NCBI RefSeq assembly: GCF_029227915.1
Contig: NC_079879.1
Coordinates: forward strand, 1,054,001-1,118,000
Direction of reading: 5' to 3'
Source: Hydractinia symbiolongicarpus
Lineage: Eukaryota > Cnidaria > Hydrozoa > Anthoathecata > Hydractiniidae
DNA: 64,000 nt
Below the pieces are notes generated by a model. It made no database searches. It was not told the origin of the DNA and saw only the letters and a program-made list of their open reading frames with translations. Of this stretch, positions 40,201-53,425 are shown in pieces. Position numbers and translations under genes: made by a program. The number at the start of each line of letters is the position of its first letter. Position 1 is the stretch's first letter.

Positions 40201-40382
40201 TGTAGTATTCAAAAATGTTTTCATTTTTGATGGGACGCTTAATAGAAGAAGTTTAATCGCCGGCAAACGAAAACCCGCGATTTCCCGTAAATCCCAGGCT
40301 TGGCGCGTATAGTCGAATGTATACAAAGAAAGTGAACTGGGAGTAAACTCATTTCCCGAATGATTTTTTAAATTATTTTTTT
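36935..40382. repeat. 17-monomer HOR (3448 bp), expanded form
   Basis: The sequence from 36935 recurs at 40383 (offset 3448; private variant GAAATTTAATCG at 37003 and 40451). The unit can be read as 5 + 5 + 5 + 2 monomers because a five-monomer segment inside it is duplicated (see 37660-39690). The following copy has only one such segment and is 12 monomers long. Confidence 0.83.
37660..39690. repeat. Tandem duplication of a 5-monomer segment (2 x 1014 bp)
   Basis: Copies run about 37660-38673 and 38674-39690. CGAATGTATACAAAGAAAG recurs with a 1014-bp offset (ATGTAT at 37681 and 38695). The copies differ slightly: GCTGATTAAGAGG against GCTGAATAAAAGG, GTTTAC against GTTTAT, and CTCATTTCCCG against CTCCTTTTCCG. 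The duplication is therefore not brand new. Confidence 0.82.
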
Positions 40383-42817
40383 ACCACTAAAACGCATGAG
40401 ACTTGTAGTTTACAAAAATGTTTTCATTTTTGATGAGACGCTGAATAAAAGAAATTTAATCGCCGGCAAACGAAAACCCGCGATTTTCCGTATATCATGG
40501 ACTCGGCCCGTATAGTCAAATGCATACAAAGAAAGTACCCAGGGAGTAAACTCATTTCCCGAACGGATTTTTAAATTATTTTTTCACCACTAAAACGCAT
40601 GAGACTTGTAGTTTTCAAAAATGATTTCATTTTTGATGAGACGCTGAACAAAAGGAGTTTAATCGCCGGCAAACGAAAACCCGAGATTTCCCGTAAATCC
40701 CGGGCCTGGCCCGTATAGTCGAATGCATACAAAGAAAGTACTAAGTCAGTAAACTGATTTCCCGAACGATTCTTTAAATTATTTTTTCACCACTAAAACG
40801 CATGAGACTTGTAGTTTACAAAAATGTTTTCATTTTTGATGAGACGCTGAATAAAAGAAGTTTAATCGCCGGCAAACAAAAACCCGCGATTTTCCGTATA
40901 TCATGGACTCGGCCCGTATAGTCAAATGTATACAAAGAAAGTACCCAGGGAGTAAACTCATTTCCCGAACGAGTTTTTAAATTATTTTTTCACCACTAAA
41001 ACGCATGAGACTTGTAGTTTTCAAAAATGATTTCATTTTTGATGAGACGCTGAATAAAAGGAGCTAAATCGCCGGCAAACGAAAACCCGCATTTTCCCGT
41101 ATATCCCGGACTCGGCCCGTATAGTCGAATGTATACAAAGAAAGTACCCAGGGAGTAAACTGATTTCCCGAACGATTCTTTAAATTTTTTTTCACCACTA
41201 AAACGCATGAGACTTGTAGTTTACAAAAATATTTTCATTTTTGATGAGACGCTGATTAAGAGGAGTTTAATCGCCGGCAAACGAAAACACGCGATTTCCC
41301 GTAAATCCCGGACTCGGCCTGTATAGTCAAAAGTATACAAAGAAAGTATGCAGGGAGTAAACTCATTTCCCGAACGATTCTTTAAATTATTATTTCACCA
41401 CTAAAACGCATGAGACTTGTAGTTTTCAAAAATGTTTTCATTCTTGATAAGACGCTGAAAAAAAAAGGTTTAATCGCGGGCAAACGAAAACCCGAGATTT
41501 CCCGAAAATCCCGGGCTTGGCCCCTATAGTCAAAAGTACACAAAGAAAGTACCCAGGCAGTAAACTCATTTTTGGAACGTTTTTTTGAATTATTTTTTCA
41601 CCACTATAACGGATGAGACTTGTAGTATTCAAAAATGTTTTCATTTTTGATGAGACGCTGAATAAAAGAAGTTTAATCGCCGGCAAACGAAAACCCGCGA
41701 TTTTCCGTATATCATGGACTCGGCCCGTATAGTCAAATGCATACAAAGAAAGTACCCAGGGAGTAAACTCATTTCCCGAACGATTTTTTAAATTACTTTT
41801 TCACCACTAAAACGCATGAGACTTGTAGTTTTCAAAAATGATTTCATTTTTGATGAGACGCTGAACAAAAGGAGTTTAATCGCCGGCAAACGAAAACCCG
41901 CGATTTCCCGTAAATCCCGGGCCTGGCCCGTATTGTCGAATGCATACAAAGAAAGTACTCAGTCAGTAAACTGATTTCCCGAACGATTCTTTAAATTATT
42001 TTTTCACCACTAAAACGCATAAAACTTGTAGTTTACAAAATTGTTTTCATTTTTGATGAGACGCTGAATAAAAGAAGTTTAATCGCCGGCAAACGAAAAC
42101 CCGCGATTTTCCGTATATCACGGACTCGGCCCGTATAGTCAAATGTATACAAAGAATGTAACCAGGGAGTAAACTCATTTACCGAACGATTTTTTAAATT
42201 ATTTTTTCACCACTAAAACGCATGAGACTTGTAGTTTATAAAAATGATTTCATTTTTGATGAGACGCTGAATAAAAGGAGTTTAATCGCCGGCAAACGAA
42301 AACCCGCGGTTTCCCTTAAATCCCGGACTCGGCCTGTATAGTCAAAAGTATACAAAGAAAGTACGCAGGGAGTAAACTCATTTCCCGAACGATTCTTTAA
42401 ATTATTATTTCACCACTAAAACGCATGAGACTTGTAGTTTTCAAAAATGTTTTCATTCCTGATAAGACACTGAAAAAAAAAAGTTTAATCGCGGGCAAAC
42501 GAAAACCCGAGATTTCCCGTAAATCCCGGGCTTGACCCCTATAGTCAAAAGTACACAAAGAAAGTACCCAGGCAGTAAACTCATTTTTGGAACGTTTTTT
42601 TGAATTATCGTTTCACCACTATAACGCATGAGACTTGTAGTATTCAAAAATGTTTTCATTTTTGATGGGACGCTTAATAGAAGAAGTTTAATCGCCGGCA
42701 AACGAAAACCCGCGATTTCCCGTAAATCCCAGGCTTGGCGCGTATAGTCGAATGTATACAAAGAAAGTGAACTGGGAGTAAACTCATTTCCCGAATGATT
42801 TTTTAAATTAATTTTTT
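40383..42817. repeat. 12-monomer HOR (2435 bp), compact form
   Basis: Same start as 36935 but lacking the second 5-monomer segment. The CGCATAAAACTTG monomers at ~39584 and ~42018 are 2434 bp apart, and the terminal A-B pair at 39977-40382 and 42412-42817 is 2435 bp apart. It ends with the GTGAACTGGGAG tail and passes into the next block. Confidence 0.83.
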
Positions 42818-44234
42818 ACCACTAAAACGCATAAGACTTGTAGTTTTCAAAAACAATTTCATTTTTGATGAGACGCAGAATAAAAGGAGTTTAATCTCCG
42901 GCAAACGAAAGCCCGCGATTTCCCGTAAATCCCGGACCCGGCCCGTATAGTCAAAAGTATACAAATAAAGTACGCAGGGAGTAAACTCATTTCCCGAACG
43001 ATTCTTTAAATTTTTTTCACCACTAAAACGCATGAGACTTGTAGTTTACAAAAATGTTTTCATTTTTGATGAGACGCTGAATAAAAGAAGTTTAATCGCC
43101 GGCAAACGAAAACCCGCGATTTCCCGTTAATCCCGGGCTTGGCCCGTATAGTCGAATGTATACAAAGAAAGTAACCAGGGAGTAAACTCATTTCCCGAAC
43201 GATTTTTTAAATTATTTTTCCATCACTAAAACGCATGAGACTTGTAGTTTATAAAAATGATTTCATTTTTGATGAGACGCTGAATAAAAGGAGTTTAATC
43301 GCCGGCAAACGAAAACCCGCGATTTCCCTTAAATCCCGGACTCGGTCTGTATAGTCAAAAGTATACAAAGAAAGTACGCAGGGAGTAAACTCATTTCCCG
43401 AACGATTCTTTAAATTATTACTTCACCACTAAAACGCATGAGACTTGTAGTATTCAAAAATGTTTTCATTTTTGATGGGACGCTGAATAGAAGAAGTTTA
43501 ATCACCGGCAAACGAAAACCCGCGATTTCCCGTAAATCCCGGGCTTGGCGCGTATAATCGAATGTATACAAAGAAAGTAAACTGGGAGTAAACTCATTTC
43601 CCGAATGGTTTTTTAAATTAATTTTTTACCACTAAAACGCATAAGACTTGTTGTTTTCAAAAACGATTTCATTTTTGATGAGACGCAGAATAAAAGGAGT
43701 TTAATCTCCGGCAAACGAAAACCCGCGATTTCCCGTAAATCCCGGACCCGGCCCGTATAGTCAAAAGTATACAAATAAAGTACGCAGGGAGTAAACTCAT
43801 TTCCCGAACGATTCTTTAAATTTATTTCACCACTAAAACGCATGAGACTTGTAGTTTTCAAAAATGTTTTCATTTTTGATGAGACGCTGAATAAAAAAAG
43901 TTAAATCGCCGGCAATCGAAAACCCGCGATTTCCTGTAAATCCCGGGCCTGGCCCGTATAGTCTAATGTATGCAAAGAAAGTACCCAGTGAGTAAATTGA
44001 TTTCCCGAGCGATTCTTTAAATTATTTTTTCACCACTAAAACGCATGAGACTTGTAGTTTATAAAAATGATTTCATTTTTGATGAGACGCTGAATAAAAG
44101 GAGTTTAATCGCCGGCAAACGAAAACCCCCGATTTCCCTTAAATCCCGGACTCGGCCTGTATAGTCAAAAGTATACAAAGAAAGTACGCAGGGAGTAAAC
44201 TCATTTCCCGAACGATTCTTTAAATTATTATTTC
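42412..44234. repeat. 9-monomer HOR, 1823 bp
   Basis: Runs from one A-type anchor (42412) to the next (44235). B has GGACGCTTAATAG and GCGCGTATAG. It is followed by CGCATAAGAC monomers with GACGCAGAATAAAAGG and CTCCGG, a C-like monomer with CCCGTTAATCCCGGG, and a B-like monomer with AATCACCGG. The last GACGCAGAATAAAAGG pair gives way to a monomer with GTTAAATCGCCGGCAATCG. The first two monomers overlap the end of the 12-mer HOR. Confidence 0.82.
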
Positions 44235-46459
44235 ACCACTAAAACGCATGAGACTTGTAGTTTTCAAAAATGTTTTCATTCTTGATAAGACACTGAAAAA
44301 AAAAAGTTTAATCGCGGGCAAACGAAAACCCGAGATTTCCCGTAAATCCCGGGCTTGACCCCTATAGTCAAAAGTACACAAAGAAAGTACCCAGGCAGTA
44401 AACTCATTTTTGGAACGTTTTTTTGAATTATCGTTTCACCACTATAACGCATGAGACTTGTAGTATTCAAAAATGTTTTCATTTTTGATGGGACGCTTAA
44501 TAGAAGAAGTTTAATCGCCGGCAAACGAAAACCCGCGATTTCCCGTAAATCCCGGGCTTGGCGCGTATAGTCGAATGTATACAAAGAAAGTGAACTGGGA
44601 GTAAACTCATTTCCCGAATGATTTTTTAAATTAATTTTTGACCACTAAAACGCATAAGACTTGTAGTTTTCAAAAACGATTTCATTTTTGATGAGACGCA
44701 GAATAAAAGGAGTTTAATCTCCGGCAAACGAAAGCCCGCGATTTCCCGTAAATCCCGGACCCGGCCCGTATAGTCAAAAGTATACAAATAAAGTACGCAG
44801 AGAGTAAACTCATTTCCCGAACGATTCTTTAAATTTTTTTCACCACTAAAACGCATGAGACTTGTAGTTTACAAAAATGTTTTCATTTTTGATGAGACGC
44901 TGAATAAAAGAAGTTTAATCGCCGGCAAACGAAAACCCACGATTTCCCGTTAATCCCGGGCTTGGCCCGTATAGTCGAATGTATACAAAGAAAGTAACCA
45001 GGGAGTAAACTCATTTCCCGAACGATTTTTTAAATTATTTTTTCATCACTAAAACGCATGAGACTTGTAGTTTATAAAAATGATTTCATTTTTAATGAGA
45101 CGCTGAATAAAAGGAGTTTAATCGCCGGCAAACGAAAACCCGCGATTTCCCTTAAATCCCGGACTCGGCCTGTATAGTCAAAAGTATACAAAGAAAGTAC
45201 GCAGGGAGTAAACTCATTTCCCGAACGATTCTTTAAATTATTACTTCACCACTAAAACGCATGAGACTGGTAGTATTCAAAAATGTTTTCATTTTTGATG
45301 GGACGCTGAATAGAAGAAGTTTAATCACCGGCAAACGAAAACCCGCGATTTCCCGTAAATCCCGGGCTTGGCGCGTATAGTGGAATGTATACAAAGAAAG
45401 TAAACTGGGAGTAAACTCATTTCCCGAATGGTTTTTTAAATTAATTTTTTACCACTAAAACGCATAAGACTTGTTGTTTTCAAAAACGATTTCATTTTTG
45501 ATGAGACGCAGAATAAAAGGAGTTTAATCTCCGGCAAACGAAAACCCGCGATTTCCCGTAAATCCCGGACCCGGCCCGTATAGTCAAAAGTATACAAATA
45601 AAGTACGCAGGGAGTAAACTCATTTCCCGAACGATTCTTTAAATTTATTTCACCACTAAAACGCATGAGACTTGTAGTTTTCAAAAACGATTTCATTTTT
45701 GATGAGACGCAGAATAAAAGGAGTTTAATCTCCGGCAAACGAAAGCCCGCGATTTCCCGTAAATCCCGGACCCGGCCCGTATAGTCAAAAGTATACAAAT
45801 AAAGTACGCAGGGAGTAAACTCATTTCCCGAACGATTCTTTAATTTTTTTTCACCACTAAAACGCATGAGACTTGTAGTTTACAAAAATGTTTTCATTTT
45901 TGATGAGACGCTGAATAAAAGAAGTTTAATCGCCGGCAAACGAAAACCCGCGATTTCCCGTAAATCCCGGGCTTGGCGCGTATAATCGAATGTATACAAA
46001 GAAAGTAAACTGGGAGTAAACTCATTTCCCGAACGATTCTTTAAATTTATTTCACCACTAAAACGCATGAGACTTGTAGTTTTCAAAAATGTTTTCATTT
46101 TTGATGAGACGCTGAATAAAAAAAGTTAAATCGCCGGCAATCGAAAACCCGCGATTTCCTGTAAATCCCGGGCCTGGCCCGTATAGTCTAATGTATGCAA
46201 AGAAAGTACCCAGTGAGTAAATTGATTTCCCGAGCGATTCTTTAAATTATTTTTTCACCACTAAAACGCATGAGACTTGTAGTTTATAAAAATGATTTCA
46301 TTTTTGATGAGACGCTGAATAAAAGGAGTTTAATCGCCGGCAAACGAAAACCCCCGATTTCCCTTAAATCCCGGACTCGGCCTGTATAGTCAAAAGTATA
46401 AAAAGAAAGTACGCAGGGAGTAAACTCATTTCCCGAACGATTCTTTAAATTATTATTTC
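44235..46459. repeat. 11-monomer HOR, 2225 bp
   Basis: Repeats the 9-monomer unit with two extra units near 45650-46050. These are a second GACGCAGAATAAAAGG monomer and a chimera with a C-like start (GTTTACAAAAATG) and a B-like end (GCGCGTATAATCG). It shares GGACGCTTAATAG and the GGAATGTATAC variant (~45383) with the following unit. Confidence 0.8.
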
Positions 46460-48684
46460 ACCACTAAAACGCATGAGACTTGTAGTTTTCAAAAATGTTT
46501 TCATTCTTGATAAGACACTGAAAAAAAAAAGTTTAATCGCGGGCAAACGAAAACCCGAGATTTCCCGTAAATCCCGGGCTTGACCCCTATAGTCAAAAGT
46601 ACACAAAGAAAGTACCCAGGCAGTAAACTCATTTTTGGAACGTTTTTTTGAATTATCGTTTCACCACTATAACGCATGAGACTTGTAGTATTCAAAAATG
46701 TTTTCATTTTTGATGGGACGCTTAATAGAAGAAGTTTAATCGCCGGCAAACGAAAACCCGCGATTTCCCGTAAATCCCGGGCTTGGCGCGTATAGTCGAA
46801 TGTATACAAAGAAAGTGAACTGGGAGTAAACTCATTTCCCGAATGATTTTTTAAATTAATTTTTTACCACTAAAACGCATAAGACTTGTAGTTTATAAAA
46901 ATGATTTCATTTTTAATGAGACGCTGAATAAAAGGAGTTTAATCGCCGGCAAACGAAAACCCGCGATTTCCCGTAAATCCCGGACCCGGCCCGTATAGTC
47001 AAAAGTATACAAATAAAGTACGCAGAGAGTAAACTCATTTCCCGAACGATTCTTTAAATTTTTTTCACCACTAAAACGCATGAGACTTGTAGTTTACAAA
47101 AATGTTTTCATTTTTGATGGGACGCTGAATAGAAGAAGTTTAATCACCGGCAAACGAAAACCCGCGATTTCCCGTAAATCCCGGGCTTGGCGCGTATAGT
47201 GGAATGTATACAAAGAAAGTAAACTGGGAGTAAACTCATTTCCCGAATGGTTTTTTAAATTAATTTTTTACCACTAAAACGCATAAGACTTGTTGTTTTC
47301 AAAAACGATTTCATTTTTGATGAGACGCAGAATAAAAGGAGTTTAATCTCCGGCAAACGAAAACCCGCGATTTCCCGTAAATCCCGGACCCGGCCCGTAT
47401 AGTCAAAAGTATACAAATAAAGTACGCAGGGAGTAAACTCATTTCCCGAACGATTCTTTAAATTTATTTCACCACTAAAACGCATGAGACTTGTAGTTTT
47501 CAAAAACGATTTCATTTTTGATGAGACGCAGAATAAAAGGAGTTTAATCTCCGGCAAACGAAAGCCCGCGATTTCCCGTAAATCCCGGACCCGGCCCGTA
47601 TAGTCAAAAGTATACAAATAAAGTACGCAGGGAGTAAACTCATTTCCCGAACGATTCTTTAAATTTTTTTCACCACTAAAACGCATGAGACTTGTAGTTT
47701 ACAAAAATGTTTTCATTTTTGATGAGACGCTGAATAAAAGAAGTTTAATCGCCGGCAAACGAAAACCCGCGATTTCCCGTTAATCCCGGGCTTGGCCCGT
47801 ATAGTCGAATGTATACAAAGAAAGTAACCAGGGAGTAAACTCATTTCCCGAACGATTTTTTAAATTATTTTTTCATCACTAAAACGCATGAGACTTGTAG
47901 TTTATAAAAATGATTTCATTTTTAATGAGACGGTGAATAAAAGGAGTTTAATCGCCGGCAAACGAAAACCCGCGATTTCCCTTAAATCCCGGACTCGGCC
48001 TGTATAGTCAAAAGTATACAAAGAAAGTACGCAGGGAGTAAACTCATTTCCCGAACGATTCTTTAAATTATTACTTCACCACTAAAACGCATGAGACTTG
48101 TAGTATTCAAAAATGTTTTCATTTTTGATGGGACGCTGAATAGAAGAAGTTTAATCACCGGCAAACGAAAACCCGCGATTTCCCGTAAATCCCGGGCTTG
48201 GCGCGTATAGTGGAATGTATACAAAGAAAGTAAACTGGGAGTAAACTCATTTCCCGAATGGTTTTTTAAATTAATTTTTTACCACTAAAACGCATAAGAC
48301 TTGTTGTTTTCAAAAACGATTTCATTTTTGATGAGACGCAGAATAAAAGGAGTTTAATCTCCGGCAAACGAAAACCCGCGATTTCCCGTAAATCCCGGAC
48401 CCGGCCCGTATAGTCAAAAGTATACAAATAAAGTACGCAGGGAGTAAACTCATTTCCCGAACGATTCTTTAAATTTATTTCACCACTAAAACGCATGAGA
48501 CTTGTAGTTTTCAAAAATGTTTTCATTTTTGATGAGACGCTGAATAAAAAAAGTTAAATCGCCGGCAATCGAAAACCCGCGATTTCCTGTAAATCCCGGG
48601 CCTGGCCCGTATAGTCTAATGTATGCAAAGAAAGTACCCAGTGAGTAAATTGATTTCCCGAGCGATTCTTTAAATTATTTTTTC
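46460..48684. repeat. 11-monomer HOR, 2225 bp, rearranged order
   Basis: Same length and subtypes as 44235-46459, but the paired GACGCAGAATAAAAGG monomers now come early (47255-47686) rather than late. The third monomer (~46867) is a chimera of CGCATAAGAC start, GTTTATAAAAATG arm and CCCGGACCCGG end. It ends with the CAATCG-type monomer, and an E-type follows at 48685. Confidence 0.8.
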
Positions 48685-49089
48685 ACCACTAAAACGCATG
48701 AGACTTGAAGTTTTCAAAAATGTTTTCATTTCTGATGAGACGCTAAATAAAAGAGGTTTAATCGCCGGCAAACGAAAACCCGCGATTTCTCGTAAAACCC
48801 GGGTTAGACCGTATAGTCGAATGTATACAAAGAAAGTACCCAGGGAGTAAACTCATTTCCCGAACGATTTTTTAAATTATTTTTTCACCACTAAAACGCA
48901 TGAGACTTGTAGTTTATAAAAATGATTTCATTTTTGATGAGACGCTGAATAAAAGGAGTTTAATCTCCGGCAAACGAAAACCCGCGATTTCCCGTAGGTG
49001 CCGGACCCGGCCCGTATAGTCAAAAGTATACAAAGAAAATACGCAGGGAGTAAACCCATTTCCCGAACGATTCTTTAAATTATTATTTC
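48685..49089. repeat. E-F monomer pair leading into the second mosaic block
   Basis: Two monomers, E (GAAGTTTTCAAAAATG, CATTTCTGATG) and F (GTTTATAAAAATG, GTAGGTGCCGG), followed by an A-type at 49090. The E-F-A order matches ~21118-21524 and the core HOR. It marks a return to the ABCDEF family after the 28-48 kb region. Confidence 0.82.
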
Positions 49090-51802
49090 ACCACTAAAAC
49101 GCATGAGACTTGTAGTTTTCAAAAATGTGTTCATTCTTGATAAGACGCTGAAAAAAAAAAGTTTAATCGCGGGCAAACGAAAACACGAGATTTCCCGTAA
49201 ATCCCGGGCTTGACCCCTATAGTCAAAAGTACACAAAAAAAGTACCCAGGCAGTAAACTCATTTTTGGAACGTTTTTTTGAATTATCTTTTCACCACTAT
49301 AACGCATGAGACTTGTAGTATTCAAAAATGTTTTCATTTTTGATGGGACGCTGATAAGAAGAAGTTTAATCGCTGGCAAACGAAAACCCGCGATCTCCCG
49401 TAAATCCCGGGCCTGGCCCGTATTGTCGAATGCATACAAAGAAAGTACTCAGTCAGTAAACTGATTTCCCGAACGATTCTTTAAATTATTTTTTCACCAC
49501 TAAAACGCATGAGACTTGTAGTTTACAAAAATGTTTTCATTTTTGATGAGACGCTGAATAAAAGAAGTTTAATCGCCGGCAAACGAAAACCCGCGATTTT
49601 CCGTATATCACGGACTCGGCCCGTATAGTCAAATGTATACAAAGAATGTACCCAAGGAGTAAACTCATTTCCAGAACGATTTTTTAAATTATTTTTTCAC
49701 CATTAAAACGCATGAGACTTGTAGTTTTCAAAAATGATTTCATTTTTGATGAGACGCTGAATAAAAGGAGTTTAATCGCCGGCAAACGAAAACCCGCGAT
49801 TTCCCGTACATCCCGGACTTGGCCCGTATAGTCGAATGTATACAAGGAAAGTAGCCAGGGAGTAAACTGATTTCCCGAACGATTCTTTAAATTTTTTTTC
49901 ACCACTAAAACGCATGAGACTTGTAGTTTACAAAAATGTTTTCATTTTTGATGAGACGCTGAATAAAAGAAGTTTAATCGCCGGCAAACGAAAACCCGCG
50001 ATTTTCCGTATATCACGGACTCGGCCCGTATAATCAAAAGTATACAAAGAAAGTACCCAGGAAATAAACTCATTTCCCGAACGATTTTTTAAATTATTTT
50101 TTCACCACTAAAACGCACGAGACTTGTAGTTTTCAAAAATGATTTCATTTTTGATGCGACGCTGAATAAAAGGAGTTTAATCTCCGGCAAACGAAAACCC
50201 GCGATTTCCTGTAGGTCCCGGACCCGGCCCGTATAGTCAAAAGTATACGAAGAAAATACGCAGGGAGTAAACTCATTTCCCGAACGATTCTTTAAATTAT
50301 TATTTCACCACTAAAACGCATGAGACTTGAAGTTTTCAAAAATGTTTTCATTTCTGATGAGACGCTAAATAAAAGAGGTTTAATCGCCGGCAAACGAAAA
50401 CCCGCGATTTCCTGTAAATCCCGGGTTAGGCCCGTATAGTCGAATGTATACAAAGAAAGTACGCAGGGAGTAAACTCATTTCCCGAACGATTCCTTAAAT
50501 TTTTTTCACCACTAAAACGCATGAGACTTGTAGTTTTCAAAAATGTTTTCATTTTTGATGAGACGCTGAATAAAAGAAGTTAAATCGCCGGCAATCGAAA
50601 ACCCGCGATTTCCTGTAAATCCCGGGCCTGGCCCGTATAGTCTAATGTATGCAAAGAAAGTACCCAGTGAGTAAATTGATTTCCCGAGCGATTCTTTAAA
50701 TTATTTTTTCACCACTAAAACGCATGAGACTTGAAGTTTTCAAAAATGTTTTCATTTCTGATGAGACGCTAAATAAAAGAGGTTTAATCGCGGGCAAACG
50801 AAAACCCGCGATTTGCCGTAAATCCCGGGTTAGGCCCGTATAGTCGAATGTATACAAAGAAAGTACCCAGGGAGTAAACTCATTTCCCGAACGATTTTTT
50901 AAATTATTTTTTCACCACTAAAAGGCATGAGACTTGTAGTTTATAAAAATGATTTCATTTTTGATGAGACGCTGAATAAAAAGAGTTTAATCTCCGGCAA
51001 ACGAAAACCCGCGATTTCCCGTAGGTCCCGGCCTTGGCCCGTATAGTCAAAAGTATACAAAGAAAATACGCAGGGAGTAAACTCATTTCCCGAACGATTC
51101 TTTAAATTATTATTTCACCACTAAAACGCATTTGACTTGTAGTTTTCAAAAATGTGTTCATTTTTGATAAGACGCTGAAAAAAAAAAGTTTAATCGCGGG
51201 CAAACGAAAGCACGAGATTTCCCGTAAATCCCGGGTTTGACCCCTATAGTCAAAAGTACACAAAGAAAGTACACAGGCAGTAAACTCATTTTTGGAACGT
51301 TTTTTTGAATTATCTTTTCACCACTATAACGCATGAGACTTGTAGTATTCAAAAATGTTTTCATTTTCGATGGGACGCTGATAAGAAGAAGTTTAATCGC
51401 CGGCAAACGAAAACCCGCGATTTCCCGTAAATCCCGGGCCTGGCCCGTATTGTCGAATGCATACAAAGAAAGTACCCAGGGAGTAAACTGATTTCCCGAA
51501 CGATTCTTTAAATTTTTTTCACCACTAAAACGCATGAGACTTGTAGTTTACAAAAATATTTTCATTTTTGATAAGACGCTGAATAAAAGAAGTTTAACGC
51601 CGGCACACGAAAACCCGCGATTTTCCGTATATCACGGACTCGGCCCGTATAATCAAAAGTATACAAAGAAAGTACCCAGGAAGTAAACTCATTTCCCGAA
51701 CGATTTTTTAAATTATTTTTTCACCACTAAAACGCACGAGACTTGTAGTTTTCAAAAATGATTTCATTTTTGATGCGACGCTGAATAAAAGGAGTTTAAT
51801 CA

Positions 51803-53425
51803 CCGGCAAACGAAAACCCGCGATTTCCTGTAAATCCCGGGCTTGACCCCTATAGTCAAAAGTACACAAAGAAAGTACCCAGGCAGTAAACTCATTTTTG
51901 GAACGTTTTTTTGAAATATCTTTTCACCACTAAAACGCATGAGACTTGTAGTTTACAAAAATATTTTCATTTTTGATGAGACGCTGAATAAAAGAAGTTT
52001 AATCGCCGGCAAACGAAAACCCGCGATTTTCCGTATATCACGGACTCGGCCCGTATAATCAAAAGTATACAAAGAAAGTACCCAGGAAGTAAACTCATTT
52101 CTCGAACGATTTTTTAAATTATTTTTTCACCACTAAAACGCACGAGACTTGTAGTTTTCAAAAATGATTTCATTTTTGATGCGACGCTGAATAAAAGGAG
52201 TTTAATCTCCGGCAAACGAAAACCCGCGATTTCCTGTAGGTCCCGGACCCGGCCCGTATAGTCAAAAGTATACAAAGAAAATACGCAGGGAGTAAACTCA
52301 TTTCCCAAACGATTCTTTAAATTATTATTTCACCACTAAAACGCATGAGACTTGAAGTTTTCAAAAATGTTTTCATTTCTGATGAGACGCTAAATAAAAG
52401 AGGTTTAATCGCCGGCAAACGAAATCCCGCGAATTCCCGTATATCACGGACTCGGCCCGTATAATCAAAAGTATACAAAGAAAGTACCCAGGAAGTAAAC
52501 TCATTTCATGAACGATTTTTTAAATTATTTTTTCACCACTGAAACGCACGAGACTTGTAGTTTTCAAAAATGATTTCATTTTTGATGAGACGCTGAATAA
52601 AAGGAGTTTAATCGCCGGCAAACGAAATCCCGCGAATTCCCGTATATCACGGACTCGGCCCGTATAATCAAATGTATACAAAGAATGTACCCAAGGAGTA
52701 AACTCATTTCCAGAACGATTTTTTAAATTATTTTTTCACCATTAAAACGCATGAGACTTGTAGTTTTCAAAAATGATTTCATTTTTGATGAGACGCTGAA
52801 TAAAAGGAGTTTAATCGCCGGCAAACGAAAACCCGCGATTTCCCGTACATCCCGGACTTGGCCCGTATAGTCGAATGTATACAAGGAAAGTACCCAGGGA
52901 GTAAACTGATTTCCCGAACGATTCTTTAAATTTTTTTTCACCACTAAAACGCATGAGACTTGTAGTTTACAAAAATATTTTCATTTTTGATGAGACGCTG
53001 AATAAAAGAAGTTTAATCGCCGGCAAACGAAAACCCGCGATTTTCCGTATATCACGGACTCGGCCCGTATAATCAAAAGTATACAAAGAAAGTACCCAGG
53101 AAATAAACTCATTTCCCGAACGATTTTTTAAATTATTTTTTCACCACTAAAACGCACGAGACTTGTAGTTTTCAAAAATGATTTCATTTTTGATGCGACG
53201 CTGAATAAAAGGAGTTTAATCTCCGGCAAACGAAAACCCGCGATTTCCTGTAGGTCCCGGACCCGGCCCGTATAGTCAAAAGTATACGAAGAAAATACGC
53301 AGGGAGTAAACTCATTTCCCGAACGATTCTTTAAATTATTATTTCACCACTAAAACGCATGAGACTTGAAGTTTTCAAAAATGTTTTCATTTCTGATGAG
53401 ACGCTAAATAAAAGAGGTTTAATCG
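51803..53425. repeat. 8-monomer HOR, 1623 bp, copy 1
   Basis: Begins inside a monomer at about CCGGCAAACGAAAACCCGCG and is followed directly by a second copy. GAAATATC occurs at 51913 and 53536 (offset 1623). The monomer order is A-tail, H, I, E/H, I-like (ACTGAAACGCACG), D', H, I, and the first half of E. Confidence 0.87.
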
